Source of the DNA: Pseudoxanthomonas sp. | GTDB lineage: Bacteria > Pseudomonadota > Gammaproteobacteria > Xanthomonadales > Xanthomonadaceae | Assembly: GCA_026785795.1 (NCBI GenBank) | Contig: JAJAZJ010000338.1 | Location: forward strand, 1-5,459 | Reading direction: 5' to 3' | DNA: 5,459 nucleotides | In this document: positions 1 through 5,392 of the stretch, in pieces | Numbering within the stretch: position 1 is the stretch's first letter | How the letters are laid out: every line of letters starts with the position of its first letter | Notes under the pieces: generated by a model | Database searches by the model: none | What the model saw: the letters and a program-made list of their open reading frames with translations, nothing else | Told to the model about the DNA's origin: nothing | Program-made: the position numbers and the translations under genes

Positions 1-1053
1 AACGTACACCGACTTGCGATCCAGGGCGGTGCGTAGGGAGGTCTGCTGGTTGGTGTTGCTCTTGTGCAACGGGTTGCCGTCGATGCAGGTCTGTGGACCG
101 GGGCTGGCCGGGGTGGCGAGGTTGCAGCCGCCCGTGTTCAAGTTTTGATTGATGTAATCCAACGGATTCCGCGGGTCGCCGCCGGAACGCAGGACTGCGC
201 GTGTGACCGGGTTTGGACCGAGGGCAGCGCTCGGCGAATTGAACGTCACGCCTGGAAACAGCGCTCGCTGGGAGAAGGAAGGCGCGAAACCGCCAAACTG
301 GCCGACCGCGGTCCAGTTGTCGAACGGATGATTGGCGCCGCGCGGGAAGGCGCTGAACGGGCGGTCTTTCGCCATCACGCCGTCTTCCTTGCCCCACTCG
401 GCCGCAACGGTCACCGAGCCGCGGTCGCCGGTGAAGCCCATCACGAAGTCACCCTTGGTAATTTCGCCGACGCCTTCGCCGTAATGACCATAGTAAGCGC
501 TGGCCGAGGCACCTTCGAAATTGGTGCGGGTAATGACGTTGATCACGCCGCCGACGGCATCGGAACCGTAGATGGACGAGGCGCCATCCTTCAGTACTTC
601 AATGCGTTCCACAGCCGCGGTAGGAATGAGCGAGATGTCGGCAAAGCCGCTGGTGGAAATGCCCAGGCGCTTGCCGTTGACCAGCACCAGGGTGCGCTGG
701 CCGCCCAGGTTGCGCAGGCTGATGAAGGTGCCGCCGGCGTTTTCACCGGAGGACAGCGGGGCGGCGCGGCTCAGCGGCGGCGTGCCGATGGCGCTGATGT
801 TCTGCAGGATGTCGGCGACCGAAGTGAAACCCTGCTTGTCGATGTCTTCGCGGCTGATGATCAGCACCGGCTGCGCGGTTTCGGTATCGACCTGGCGGAT
901 GCGGGTGCCCGTGACCTCGATGCGGTCCAGGGTGGTGGCGCTGGCGGTGCTGGTGGTCTGGGCAAACGCGGCCCCGGTGCCCGCCGTGGCGGAAACGCCG
1001 ACAACAAGCGCGACGGTAATTGCGTCCCGCAGCTGGGTGGTCTTGAACTTCAT
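1..1053 (-). CDS. TonB-dependent outer-membrane receptor, N-terminal part (cut by window edge)
   Basis: The minus strand is open from an ATG at 1053-1051 to the left edge, giving 351 codons with no stop. It encodes an outer-membrane gated importer that takes up a siderophore, sugar or other ligand using TonB-ExbBD energy; the substrate cannot be told from this part. Seen: a signal peptide (MKFKTTQLRDAI, then a hydrophobic stretch, cleavage expected after Ala31 in AFA-QT); a linker with the family motif DRIEVTGTRI (43-52), where a TonB box would lie; a plug domain from about 61 to 176 with LVNGKRLG (124-131), IPTAAVERIEVLKDGASSIY (143-162) and GGVINVITR (168-176); then the first barrel strands. 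Two cysteines near residues 315-335 may pair in an extracellular loop. Relatives with this N-terminus are usually 900-1000 residues long, so about two thirds is missing. The start is supported by GGGAG eight bases upstream. Plug and signal peptide are intact. Confidence 0.95.
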   Translation of the reverse strand, partial: MKFKTTQLRDAITVALVVGVSATAGTGAAFAQTTSTASATTLDRIEVTGTRIRQVDTETAQPVLIISREDIDKQGFTSVADILQNISAIGTPPLSRAAPLSSGENAGGTFISLRNLGGQRTLVLVNGKRLGISTSGFADISLIPTAAVERIEVLKDGASSIYGSDAVGGVINVITRTNFEGASASAYYGHYGEGVGEITKGDFVMGFTGDRGSVTVAAEWGKEDGVMAKDRPFSAFPRGANHPFDNWTAVGQFGGFAPSFSQRALFPGVTFNSPSAALGPNPVTRAVLRSGGDPRNPLDYINQNLNTGGCNLATPASPGPQTCIDGNPLHKSNTNQQTSLRTALDRKSVYV

Positions 1054-1061
1054 GCTTGGTA

Positions 1062-1066
1062 CTCCC
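1062..1066 (-). promoter_or_regulatory. Ribosome binding site of the TonB-dependent receptor
   Basis: On the minus strand GGGAG lies eight bases before the ATG at 1053, a normal Shine-Dalgarno position. It supports this start over the in-frame sequence upstream, which lacks a signal peptide. Confidence 0.7.
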
Positions 1067-1198
1067 GAAAAGTAATTGGTCTAAAGGTGATGGCGCCATG
1101 CCCCGTTCGCCCCCCTGGCTGAATGCCAAGGTTCGCGAACTGCCTAGAGGGTAATACGGATTGGCCAAAGATTAAAGTATCGTAAAGCGCCTGGCCGG

Positions 1199-1212
1199 GT
1201 AATTGAAATTAC
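1199..1212. promoter_or_regulatory. 14-base palindrome upstream of the receptor, possible operator
   Basis: GTAATT-GA-AATTAC is a perfect inverted repeat with 6-base arms and a 2-base centre, about 150 bases upstream of the receptor start in its only AT-rich stretch. It has the symmetry of a repressor or activator site, but no regulator can be named and it does not match the Fur box consensus well. Chance occurrence is quite possible. Confidence 0.25.
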
Positions 1213-1308
1213 AGCACTGGACGAGGGGCAGCTGGTGCGCTGCGCCTGATTGTTTGGGGGAAATCCGCCACGCTGGAGACGCCACCCCCCAGCCAGCAAG
1301 GCGTATGG

Positions 1309-1327
1309 CGGGCATGACGCCTGCCCG
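1309..1327 (-). terminator. Hairpin downstream of the tatD stop, weak terminator candidate
   Basis: CGGGCA (1309-1314) and TGCCCG (1322-1327) pair perfectly around a 7-base loop, 24 bases beyond the tatD stop in the direction of tatD transcription. A competing stem, AGGCGT with ACGCCT, overlaps it. No T-run follows on the minus strand, so it is not a canonical intrinsic terminator; it could slow polymerase or protect the mRNA end. Confidence 0.25.
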
Positions 1328-1350
1328 TGGGCGAGCGGCAGATCGCCTGT

Positions 1351-2157
1351 TCAGGAAGCCGCTGCGGGAGCGGCCAAGCCAAAAAAGGTCCGGGCGCTGG
1401 CGCTGGTAGTGGCGGCCGTGATTTCCACCGCCTCGCCGCGGTCGCGGGCCAGCTCGGCGACGATATGCGCCAGATACATGGGCTCGTTGCGCCGATGCGA
1501 GGGCGCCGGCTTGACCGTGCGCGGCAGCAGGTAGGGGGCATCGGTCTCGATCATCAGGCGGTTGGCCGGGATATGCCGGACCAGCTCACGCAGGTGCAGG
1601 CCGCGGCGCTCGTCGCACAGCCAGCCGGTGATGCCGATATACCAGTCCTGGTCCAGGCATTCGAACAACTCTTCGCGGCTGCCGGTGAAGCAGTGCACCA
1701 CCGTTGGGCCGAGCTGGCCGTCGAAACCCTTCATCACCGCCACGAAATCGGCATGCGCATCGCGCTGATGCAGGAACAGCGGCTTGCCGGTGTCGGCGGC
1801 GAGCTGCAGCTGGCGTTCGAAGGCGCGGCGCTGCGCGGGGCGCGGCGAGAAGTCGCGGAAGTAGTCCAGCCCGCATTCGCCCACCGCTACTACCTCGGGC
1901 TGGGCCAGCAGCGCGCGCAGCTCGGCATCGCATTCCCCGGTGTACTCCAGCGCGTGGTGCGGATGCACGCCGGCGGTGGCGAACAGCACGCCCGGGTGCG
2001 CCTGGGCCAGGGCCAGCGCCTTGGGCGAGTGCTCGCGGCTGGCGCCGGTGACCACCATCTGCGCCACGCCCGCCTGGCGCGCACGCTGCAGCACCGCGTC
2101 GCGATCGGCGTCGAAGCTGTCGTGGGTCAGGTTGGCGCCGATATCAATCAAGTCCAT
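1351..2157 (-). CDS. tatD: TatD, Mg-dependent 3'-5' exonuclease/DNase
   Basis: This encodes 268 residues, close to the 260 of E. coli TatD, in a TIM-barrel metal-dependent hydrolase fold. TatD is a cytoplasmic 3'-5' exonuclease implicated in DNA repair and fragmentation; despite its name it is not needed for Tat export. Seen: DIGANLTH at 5-12 (the true TatD subgroup has N-x-T here rather than the H-x-H of YcfH/YjjV paralogues), AGVHPH (62-67), VGECGLDYFRDFS (92-104) with candidate metal ligand Glu94, His130 in FLHQRDAH, His155 in VHCFTG, ITGWLCDERRGL (176-187), Asp206 in IETDAPYLLPR, and RRNEP (222-226). All expected active-site positions are present. An in-frame TAG at 2169-2167 lies only three non-start codons before the ATG, which fixes the start. 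There is no well-placed Shine-Dalgarno site, so the mRNA may be leaderless. The gene is transcribed away from hrpB. Confidence 0.96.
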   Translation of the reverse strand: MDLIDIGANLTHDSFDADRDAVLQRARQAGVAQMVVTGASREHSPKALALAQAHPGVLFATAGVHPHHALEYTGECDAELRALLAQPEVVAVGECGLDYFRDFSPRPAQRRAFERQLQLAADTGKPLFLHQRDAHADFVAVMKGFDGQLGPTVVHCFTGSREELFECLDQDWYIGITGWLCDERRGLHLRELVRHIPANRLMIETDAPYLLPRTVKPAPSHRRNEPMYLAHIVAELARDRGEAVEITAATTSASARTFFGLAAPAAAS

Positions 2158-2163
2158 CCACCC

Positions 2164-2169
2164 AGTCTA
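2164..2169 (-). promoter_or_regulatory. Possible -10 box for a leaderless tatD mRNA
   Basis: On the minus strand TAGACT (4/6 match to TATAAT) ends six bases before the tatD ATG, so transcription would begin at or next to the A of the start codon. No Shine-Dalgarno sequence competes with this reading. No -35 box is visible; its place is taken by the REP repeat. This is inference from spacing only. Confidence 0.3.
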
Positions 2170-2183
2170 ATCGGCATGTTTCT

Positions 2184-2207
2184 GTAGGAGCTGCGCAAGC
2201 TGCGACC
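2184..2207 (+). repeat. REP element, left half of an inverted pair
   Basis: This 24-base element starts GTAGGAGCTGC and ends GCTGCGACC. It matches the GTAG-headed REP (repetitive extragenic palindromic) type common in Xanthomonadaceae and pseudomonads, which is moved by RAYT transposases. Its own stem is GCTGC-GCAA-GCTGC with a T-T mismatch at the centre. Its mate lies in reverse orientation at 2248-2271. No RAYT gene is in the window. Confidence 0.7.
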
Positions 2208-2247
2208 TGCCTACGGTGGACAGGCGCTATCGGAGCCAAGCGTTCAC

Positions 2248-2271
2248 GGTCGCAGCTGGCGCAGCTCCTAC
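2248..2271 (-). repeat. REP element, right half of an inverted pair
   Basis: Read on the minus strand, this matches the left REP at 23 of 24 positions; only the loop differs (GCCA instead of GCAA). Both GTAG heads face outward with 40 bases between the elements, the usual REP doublet. The two halves can also pair as a stem of about 23 bp. The doublet occupies most of the space between the divergent tatD and hrpB starts. Confidence 0.7.
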
Positions 2272-2283
2272 GGGGCAAGGCTT

Positions 2284-2289
2284 TATCCT
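2284..2289 (+). promoter_or_regulatory. Possible -10 box for a leaderless hrpB mRNA
   Basis: TATCCT (4/6 match to TATAAT) ends six bases before the first hrpB ATG at 2296, the same spacing as in tatD. AAGG at 2277-2280 is about 15 bases from the ATG, too far for a good Shine-Dalgarno site. No -35 match is seen at 2261-2266, which lies inside the right REP. Inference only. Confidence 0.3.
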
Positions 2290-2295
2290 TGTGGC

Positions 2296-4791
2296 ATGGC
2301 GATGCCTGAATTCCCCATCAACCCAATCCTGCCGGAGATTCGGCGCAGCCTTGCCGAACACCCGCGGCTGGTGCTGGAAGCACCGCCCGGCGCGGGCAAG
2401 ACCACGCAGGTGCCGCTGGCCCTGCTGGGCGAGGATTGGCTGGCGGGCAGGAAGATCGTGATGCTGGAACCGCGCCGGGTCGCGGCGCGCGCGGCGGCCG
2501 GCTTCATGGCTGCGCAGCTGGGTGAGGCGGTGGGCGACACGGTGGGCTACCGCATCCGCTTCGACAGCAGGGTGACGGCGCGGACCCGCATCGAAGTGGT
2601 CACCGAAGGCATCCTGACCCGCCTGCTGCAGGATGACCCGCTGCTGGAAGGCATCGGCGCGCTGCTGTTCGACGAATTCCACGAGCGACACCTGGCCGGC
2701 GACCTGGGCCTGGCGCTGGCCCTGGACGTGCAGTCGCAGCTGCGCCCGGAGCTGCGCATCGTGGTGATGTCGGCGACGCTGGACGGCGAGCGGCTGGCGC
2801 GCTTTCTGGATGCGCCGCGGTTGGGCAGCGAAGGCCGCGGTTTTCCGGTAACGGTTTCCCACTTTCCTGCCCGCCGCGACGAATCGCTGGAGACTCAAAC
2901 CCGGCGTGCGGTGGAGGAGGCGCTGCCGCGGCACCCCGGCGACGTGCTGGTGTTCCTGCCCGGTCAACGCGAGATCACCCGCGTGGCGCAGGCGCTGGGT
3001 GAGTCGGCCCCGGTGGTCGCGCAGCAGGTGCAGGTGCTGCCGCTGCACGGCGAGCTGTCCGTCGAACAGCAGTCGCTGGCCCTGCAGCCCGATCCACAGG
3101 CCCGCCGGCGCGTGGTCCTGGCGACCAACGTGGCCGAGTCCAGCGTCACCCTGCCCGGGGTGCGCGTGGTCATCGACAGCGGCCAGGCGCGCGAGCCGCG
3201 CTACGAACCCAACAGCGGCTTCTCGCGGCTGGAGCTGGTGACCATTTCGCAGGCCTCGGCCGAGCAGCGTGCCGGACGCGCCGGGCGTGTGGCCGAAGGC
3301 TGGGCCTACCGGCTGTGGCCGCAGTCGCAGCGGCTCGAGCCACAGCGGCGTGCGGAGATCGGCCAGGTGGAGCTGGCTTCGCTGGCGCTGGAGCTGGCCG
3401 CGTGGGGCAGCGACGAGCTGCGCTTCGTGGACCCACCGCCCGCAGGCCCGTTGGCGGCAGCACGCGACCTGCTGTGCCGGCTGGATGCGCCGGGCAAATC
3501 GGACTCAAATACCCCGCTCGGCAAGCGCATGCTGGCCCTGGGCACCCATCCGCGGCTGGCGGCGATGCTGGCGCGCGCGCAGCCCGGCGACGAAGCCGCG
3601 CTGGCCTGCGACCTGGCCGCGCTGGTCGAAGCGCGCGATCCTCTGCGCATCGGCGGTGATGCACTGGCCGCACGCTGGCGCGCACTGGCCGCTTTCCGCC
3701 ACGGTCGCGTGGCCGCCGATGCGCACCGCTCCGGGCTGGCCGCCATCGACGCAGCGGCCACGCAATGGCGGCGACGTCTGCGGGTGGGCACCATGCCGCC
3801 GCGCGAGATCGAAGCGCACCGCCTGGGCGACCTGCTGGCGCACGCGTTCCCCGACCGCATCGCCCACCAGCATCCGGGCGACCCGCGCCGCTACCAGCTG
3901 GCCAACGGCCGCATGGCGAAACTGTTCGACGACAGCGCGGTGTTCGGCGAGCCGTGGATCGTGGCCAGCGAATTGCGCTACGAGGCCAAGGATGCGCTGG
4001 TGCTGCGTGCAGCACCGGTGGACGAAGCGCGCCTGCGCTTGGATTTCCCGCAGCATTTCATCAGCCAGGATGTGGTGCGCTGGGACGAGGGACGACGCGC
4101 ACTCTCCGCGCAGCGCGAAACCCGCTTCGATCAAATCGTGCTGGGGAGCAAGCCGGCCGGCCGCGTGGACCCGCAGCAAGCGGCGGCGGCGCTGACCCGG
4201 GCGGTGCGCGAGCTGGGGCTGGAGTGCCTGCCGTGGAGCGAGGGGCTGCGCCAGTGGCGTGCACGGGTGCGCTCGCTGCGCGAGTGGATGCCCGAACTCG
4301 GGCTGCCCGACCTGGCTGACGAAGCGCTGCTGGAATCGCTGGACGAGTGGCTGCAGCCGGCCTTCAGCGGCAAGACCCGCCTGGACGCGCTGGGCGAGGA
4401 TGCGCTGGCGCAGGCGCTGAAATCAAGGCTGGACGGGTCGCTGGGCCAGCGCCTGGAGGCATTGGCTCCCACGCGCATCATCGTGCCCTCCGGCATGGAG
4501 CGCAGGATCGACTACGCGCATGGCCAGGCGCCGGTGCTGGCGGTGAAACTGCAGGAACTGTTCGGTCTGGCCGACACGCCGCGCGTGGCCGAGGGCCGCA
4601 TCGCGGTGGTGCTGCACCTGCTTTCGCCAGGCGGCAAGCCGCTGCAGGTCACCCAGGATCTGCGCGGTTTCTGGGAGCGAACTTACCCGGAAGTGAAGAA
4701 GGAAATGAAGGGACGGTATCCGAGGCATCCGTGGCCAGACGATCCGTGGTCGGCGCGCGCAACCCACCGCACCAAGCCGCGCGGCACCTGA
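2296..4791 (+). CDS. hrpB: HrpB, DExH-box ATP-dependent helicase
   Basis: This encodes 831 residues, near the usual 800-850 for HrpB, a cytoplasmic DEAH/RHA-type RNA helicase. Its role in most bacteria is undefined, and it is unrelated to the type III secretion regulator also called HrpB in plant pathogens. Seen in order: motif I APPGAGKTT (29-37), Ia EPRRVAARA (58-66), TEG (103-105), motif II DEFH (126-129), III SAT (159-161), a motif IV-like VLVFLPGQREI (217-227), V ATNVAESSVTLPG (276-288), VI QRAGRAGR (324-331), a winged-helix/ratchet-like region (about 350-470), and the HrpB C-terminal domain with PSGMERRIDY (731-740), LLSPGGKPLQVTQDLRGFW (775 onward) and GRYPRHPWPDDP (806-817). The ATP-binding and hydrolysis residues are intact. 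A second ATG at 2302 would remove two residues. No Shine-Dalgarno site is evident. The last 17 codons and stop are repeated downstream. Confidence 0.97.
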   Translation: MAMPEFPINPILPEIRRSLAEHPRLVLEAPPGAGKTTQVPLALLGEDWLAGRKIVMLEPRRVAARAAAGFMAAQLGEAVGDTVGYRIRFDSRVTARTRIEVVTEGILTRLLQDDPLLEGIGALLFDEFHERHLAGDLGLALALDVQSQLRPELRIVVMSATLDGERLARFLDAPRLGSEGRGFPVTVSHFPARRDESLETQTRRAVEEALPRHPGDVLVFLPGQREITRVAQALGESAPVVAQQVQVLPLHGELSVEQQSLALQPDPQARRRVVLATNVAESSVTLPGVRVVIDSGQAREPRYEPNSGFSRLELVTISQASAEQRAGRAGRVAEGWAYRLWPQSQRLEPQRRAEIGQVELASLALELAAWGSDELRFVDPPPAGPLAAARDLLCRLDAPGKSDSNTPLGKRMLALGTHPRLAAMLARAQPGDEAALACDLAALVEARDPLRIGGDALAARWRALAAFRHGRVAADAHRSGLAAIDAAATQWRRRLRVGTMPPREIEAHRLGDLLAHAFPDRIAHQHPGDPRRYQLANGRMAKLFDDSAVFGEPWIVASELRYEAKDALVLRAAPVDEARLRLDFPQHFISQDVVRWDEGRRALSAQRETRFDQIVLGSKPAGRVDPQQAAAALTRAVRELGLECLPWSEGLRQWRARVRSLREWMPELGLPDLADEALLESLDEWLQPAFSGKTRLDALGEDALAQALKSRLDGSLGQRLEALAPTRIIVPSGMERRIDYAHGQAPVLAVKLQELFGLADTPRVAEGRIAVVLHLLSPGGKPLQVTQDLRGFWERTYPEVKKEMKGRYPRHPWPDDPWSARATHRTKPRGT

Positions 4792-4876
4792 TCGCTGAAG
4801 CCGGTTGCCCACTATCGCCGGCGGCTGCGGCGGCAGTAACTATGCGTCCACGGAGGGGTTTCACGGGGCGCGGCCG
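4738..4876 (+). repeat. Array unit 1: functional hrpB tail plus spacer
   Basis: The tail is hrpB codons 815-831 and its TGA (4789-4791). The spacer runs 4792-4876 and has one extra G (GGAGGGG) compared with the other units, which accounts for its 139-bp length. From 4806 to 4876 it differs from unit 2 by one substitution and that extra G. Its tail and the first 14 spacer bases are far more divergent from unit 2. Confidence 0.85.
4816..4832 (+). other. Hairpin downstream of the hrpB stop, repeated in each unit
   Basis: CGCCG and CGGCG pair around a 7-base loop (GCGGCTG), 24 bases after the hrpB stop. The same stem, with loop GCCGCTG, recurs at 4955-4971 and 5093-5109. The stem is unchanged while flanking bases vary. 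No T-run follows, so it is not a canonical terminator; it could be an mRNA-end stabiliser or part of a recombination structure. Confidence 0.4.
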
Positions 4877-5014
4877 GATGATCCGTGGTCCGCCCGCGCG
4901 ACCCATCGCGCAAAGCCATGCGGCACATAAAAGTTGAAGCACGCTGCCCACTATCGCCGGCCGCTGCGGCGGCAGTAACTATGCGTCCACGGAGGGTTTC
5001 ACGGGGCGCGGCCG
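4877..5014 (+). repeat. Array unit 2: hrpB tail copy ending in TAA
   Basis: The tail decodes as DDPWSARATHRAKPCGT with TAA at 4928-4930. It differs from the hrpB tail at 11 of 54 bases: eight third-position changes, two first-position changes (Thr to Ala, Arg to Cys), and one in the stop, which remains a stop. In the hrpB frame the upstream spacer is open back to a TAA within it, but there is no ATG start with a ribosome binding site, so the tail is probably not translated on its own. Confidence 0.8.
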
Positions 5015-5152
5015 GATGATCCGTGGTCGGCGCAGGCGACTCACCGGGCAAAGCCACGCGGTACGTAAAAGCTGAAGCAGGCTGTCCAGCGTCGCCGGCC
5101 GCTGCGGCGGCAGTGAGCATGCGTCGACGGAGGGTTTTCCGAGGCGCGGCCG
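5015..5152 (+). repeat. Array unit 3: hrpB tail copy ending in TAA
   Basis: The tail decodes as DDPWSAQATHRAKPRGT with TAA at 5066-5068. It differs from the hrpB tail at 12 of 54 bases, nine of them third positions. Its spacer differs from unit 2 at 11 of the last 70 positions. Its end (TTTTCCGAGGCGCGGCCG) shares CCGAGGC with hrpB upstream of the tail, so the homology to hrpB may begin a little before the tail. Confidence 0.8.
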
Positions 5153-5208
5153 GATGATCCGTGGTCGGCAAACGCGACCCGTCGGGCAGAGCCTCGCTTC
5201 ACATGAAA
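5153..5208 (+). repeat. Array unit 4: partial and most degenerate hrpB tail copy
   Basis: Only the tail is present, decoding as DDPWSANATRRAEPRFT with TGA at 5204-5206; similarity to the other units stops right after it. It carries the most amino-acid changes (His to Arg, Lys to Glu, Gly to Phe among them), as expected for the oldest or least constrained copy. Its end meets the short minus-strand gene remnant at 5199-5261. Confidence 0.75.
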
Positions 5209-5261
5209 CGGATCTGCTCCAGGTCGGCGGCGCTGAGCACGTTTGGCAATACCCGGATCAT
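5199..5261 (-). pseudogene. Truncated gene start, resembles PKHD-type 2OG-Fe(II) hydroxylase N-terminus
   Basis: From an ATG at 5261-5259 the minus strand encodes MIRVLPNVLSAADLEQIR, then two residues and a TGA at 5201-5199. The pattern (Met, hydrophobics, P-x-V-L-S-A, then a charged helix) resembles the start of PiuC/YbiX-type PKHD hydroxylases, Fe(II)/2-oxoglutarate dioxygenases often tied to iron uptake. GGAGA lies six bases before the ATG, a good Shine-Dalgarno site. The resemblance stops at about 5208, exactly where the hrpB-tail array ends, so the rest of the gene seems lost or displaced. The match is short and made from memory; it could be another family or a chance open frame. Confidence 0.35.
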
Positions 5262-5392
5262 GCTGGTTCTCCAGAGAGTTGCGTGATGATCGGCCATTCA
5301 GCTGCTGGCCGGCAAGCGCGCCGCGCACTAACGGGTCCTGAACATGGTCCGGTGGACACTGGTAGCGTCAATACCCCACTGGAGCCAACCCC
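5209..5392. other. Region between the repeat array and the last gene
   Basis: Apart from the minus-strand gene remnant at its left end (to 5261) and the ribosome binding site of the last gene, nothing clear is seen. TGGACA at 5353-5358 is a 5/6 match to a -35 box, and TGAACA (5339-5344) with TAGCGT (5363-5368) at 18-base spacing is a weak sigma-70-like pair; neither is convincing. Confidence 0.4.
5381..5384 (+). promoter_or_regulatory. Ribosome binding site of the last gene
   Basis: GGAG lies eight bases before the ATG at 5393, a normal Shine-Dalgarno distance, and fixes the start of the partial gene at the right edge. Confidence 0.65.

Larger units (their letters stand above)
1054..1350. 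other. Intergenic region between the receptor and tatD
   Basis: No credible gene was found in these 297 bases. tatD and the receptor are both on the minus strand, so this is downstream of tatD and upstream of the receptor. An AT-richer stretch at about 1150-1215 probably holds the receptor promoter: on the minus strand it reads TTTAAT (a 5/6 match to TATAAT) and TATTAC, but no convincing -35 box could be paired with either. The same stretch has the palindromes TTGGCCAA (1161-1168) and a 14-base one at 1199-1212; another, ATGGCGCCAT, is at 1090-1099. If the promoter is there, the receptor mRNA has a leader of roughly 100 bases. Confidence 0.5.
4738..5208 (+). repeat. Tandem array of ~138-bp units carrying copies of the hrpB 3' end
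   Basis: Four copies begin with GAY-GATCCGTGGT at 4738, 4877, 5015 and 5153, so the period is 139, 138 and 138 bp. The first copy begins inside hrpB. Each unit has a 54-base tail encoding 17 residues plus a stop, then about 85 bases of spacer that includes a GC hairpin, TGCGGCGGCAGT, an ATGCGTC stretch, GGAGGG and GCGCGGCCG. The fourth copy ends just after its tail. The tails read DDPWSARATHRTKPRGT, DDPWSARATHRAKPCGT, DDPWSAQATHRAKPRGT and DDPWSANATRRAEPRFT. Since this motif is the normal HrpB C-terminus, the array derives from hrpB, not the reverse. No transposase, integrase or target-site duplication is visible in the window. Confidence 0.92.

Noticed and set aside
743..1168. Minus-strand open frame of 141 codons over the receptor start
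   Set aside because: It overlaps the well-supported receptor in another frame and its residues are rich in His, Arg and Pro, as in shifted frames of GC-rich DNA.
1327..2187. Long plus-strand open frame opposite tatD
   Set aside because: It lies antisense to tatD, whose catalytic motifs are all present, and its residues match no family I recognise. Long antisense frames are common at this GC content.
4789..4839. Stop-codon readthrough extending HrpB by 15 basic residues (frame open to TAA at 4837-4839)
   Set aside because: The same 15-codon extension followed by a stop occurs in units 2 and 3, but changes there are not concentrated at third positions, and no readthrough signal is evident. 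Shared descent of the units explains it.
4841..4950. Small ORFs starting ATGCGTC in each spacer
   Set aside because: They lack a Shine-Dalgarno site upstream and change frame between units 1 and 2 because of the extra G. Substitutions show no coding bias.
4812..5171. Minus-strand open frame of 119 codons with a 46-residue repeat across the array
   Set aside because: The frame stays open because 138 is a multiple of three. The plus-strand third-position differences fall at its second codon positions, so it shows no sign of protein selection, and the extra G in unit 1 breaks it. No ribosome binding site was seen.
4738..5208. CRISPR array
   Set aside because: Units are about 138 bp and similar over their whole length, with no unique spacers, and no cas genes are near.
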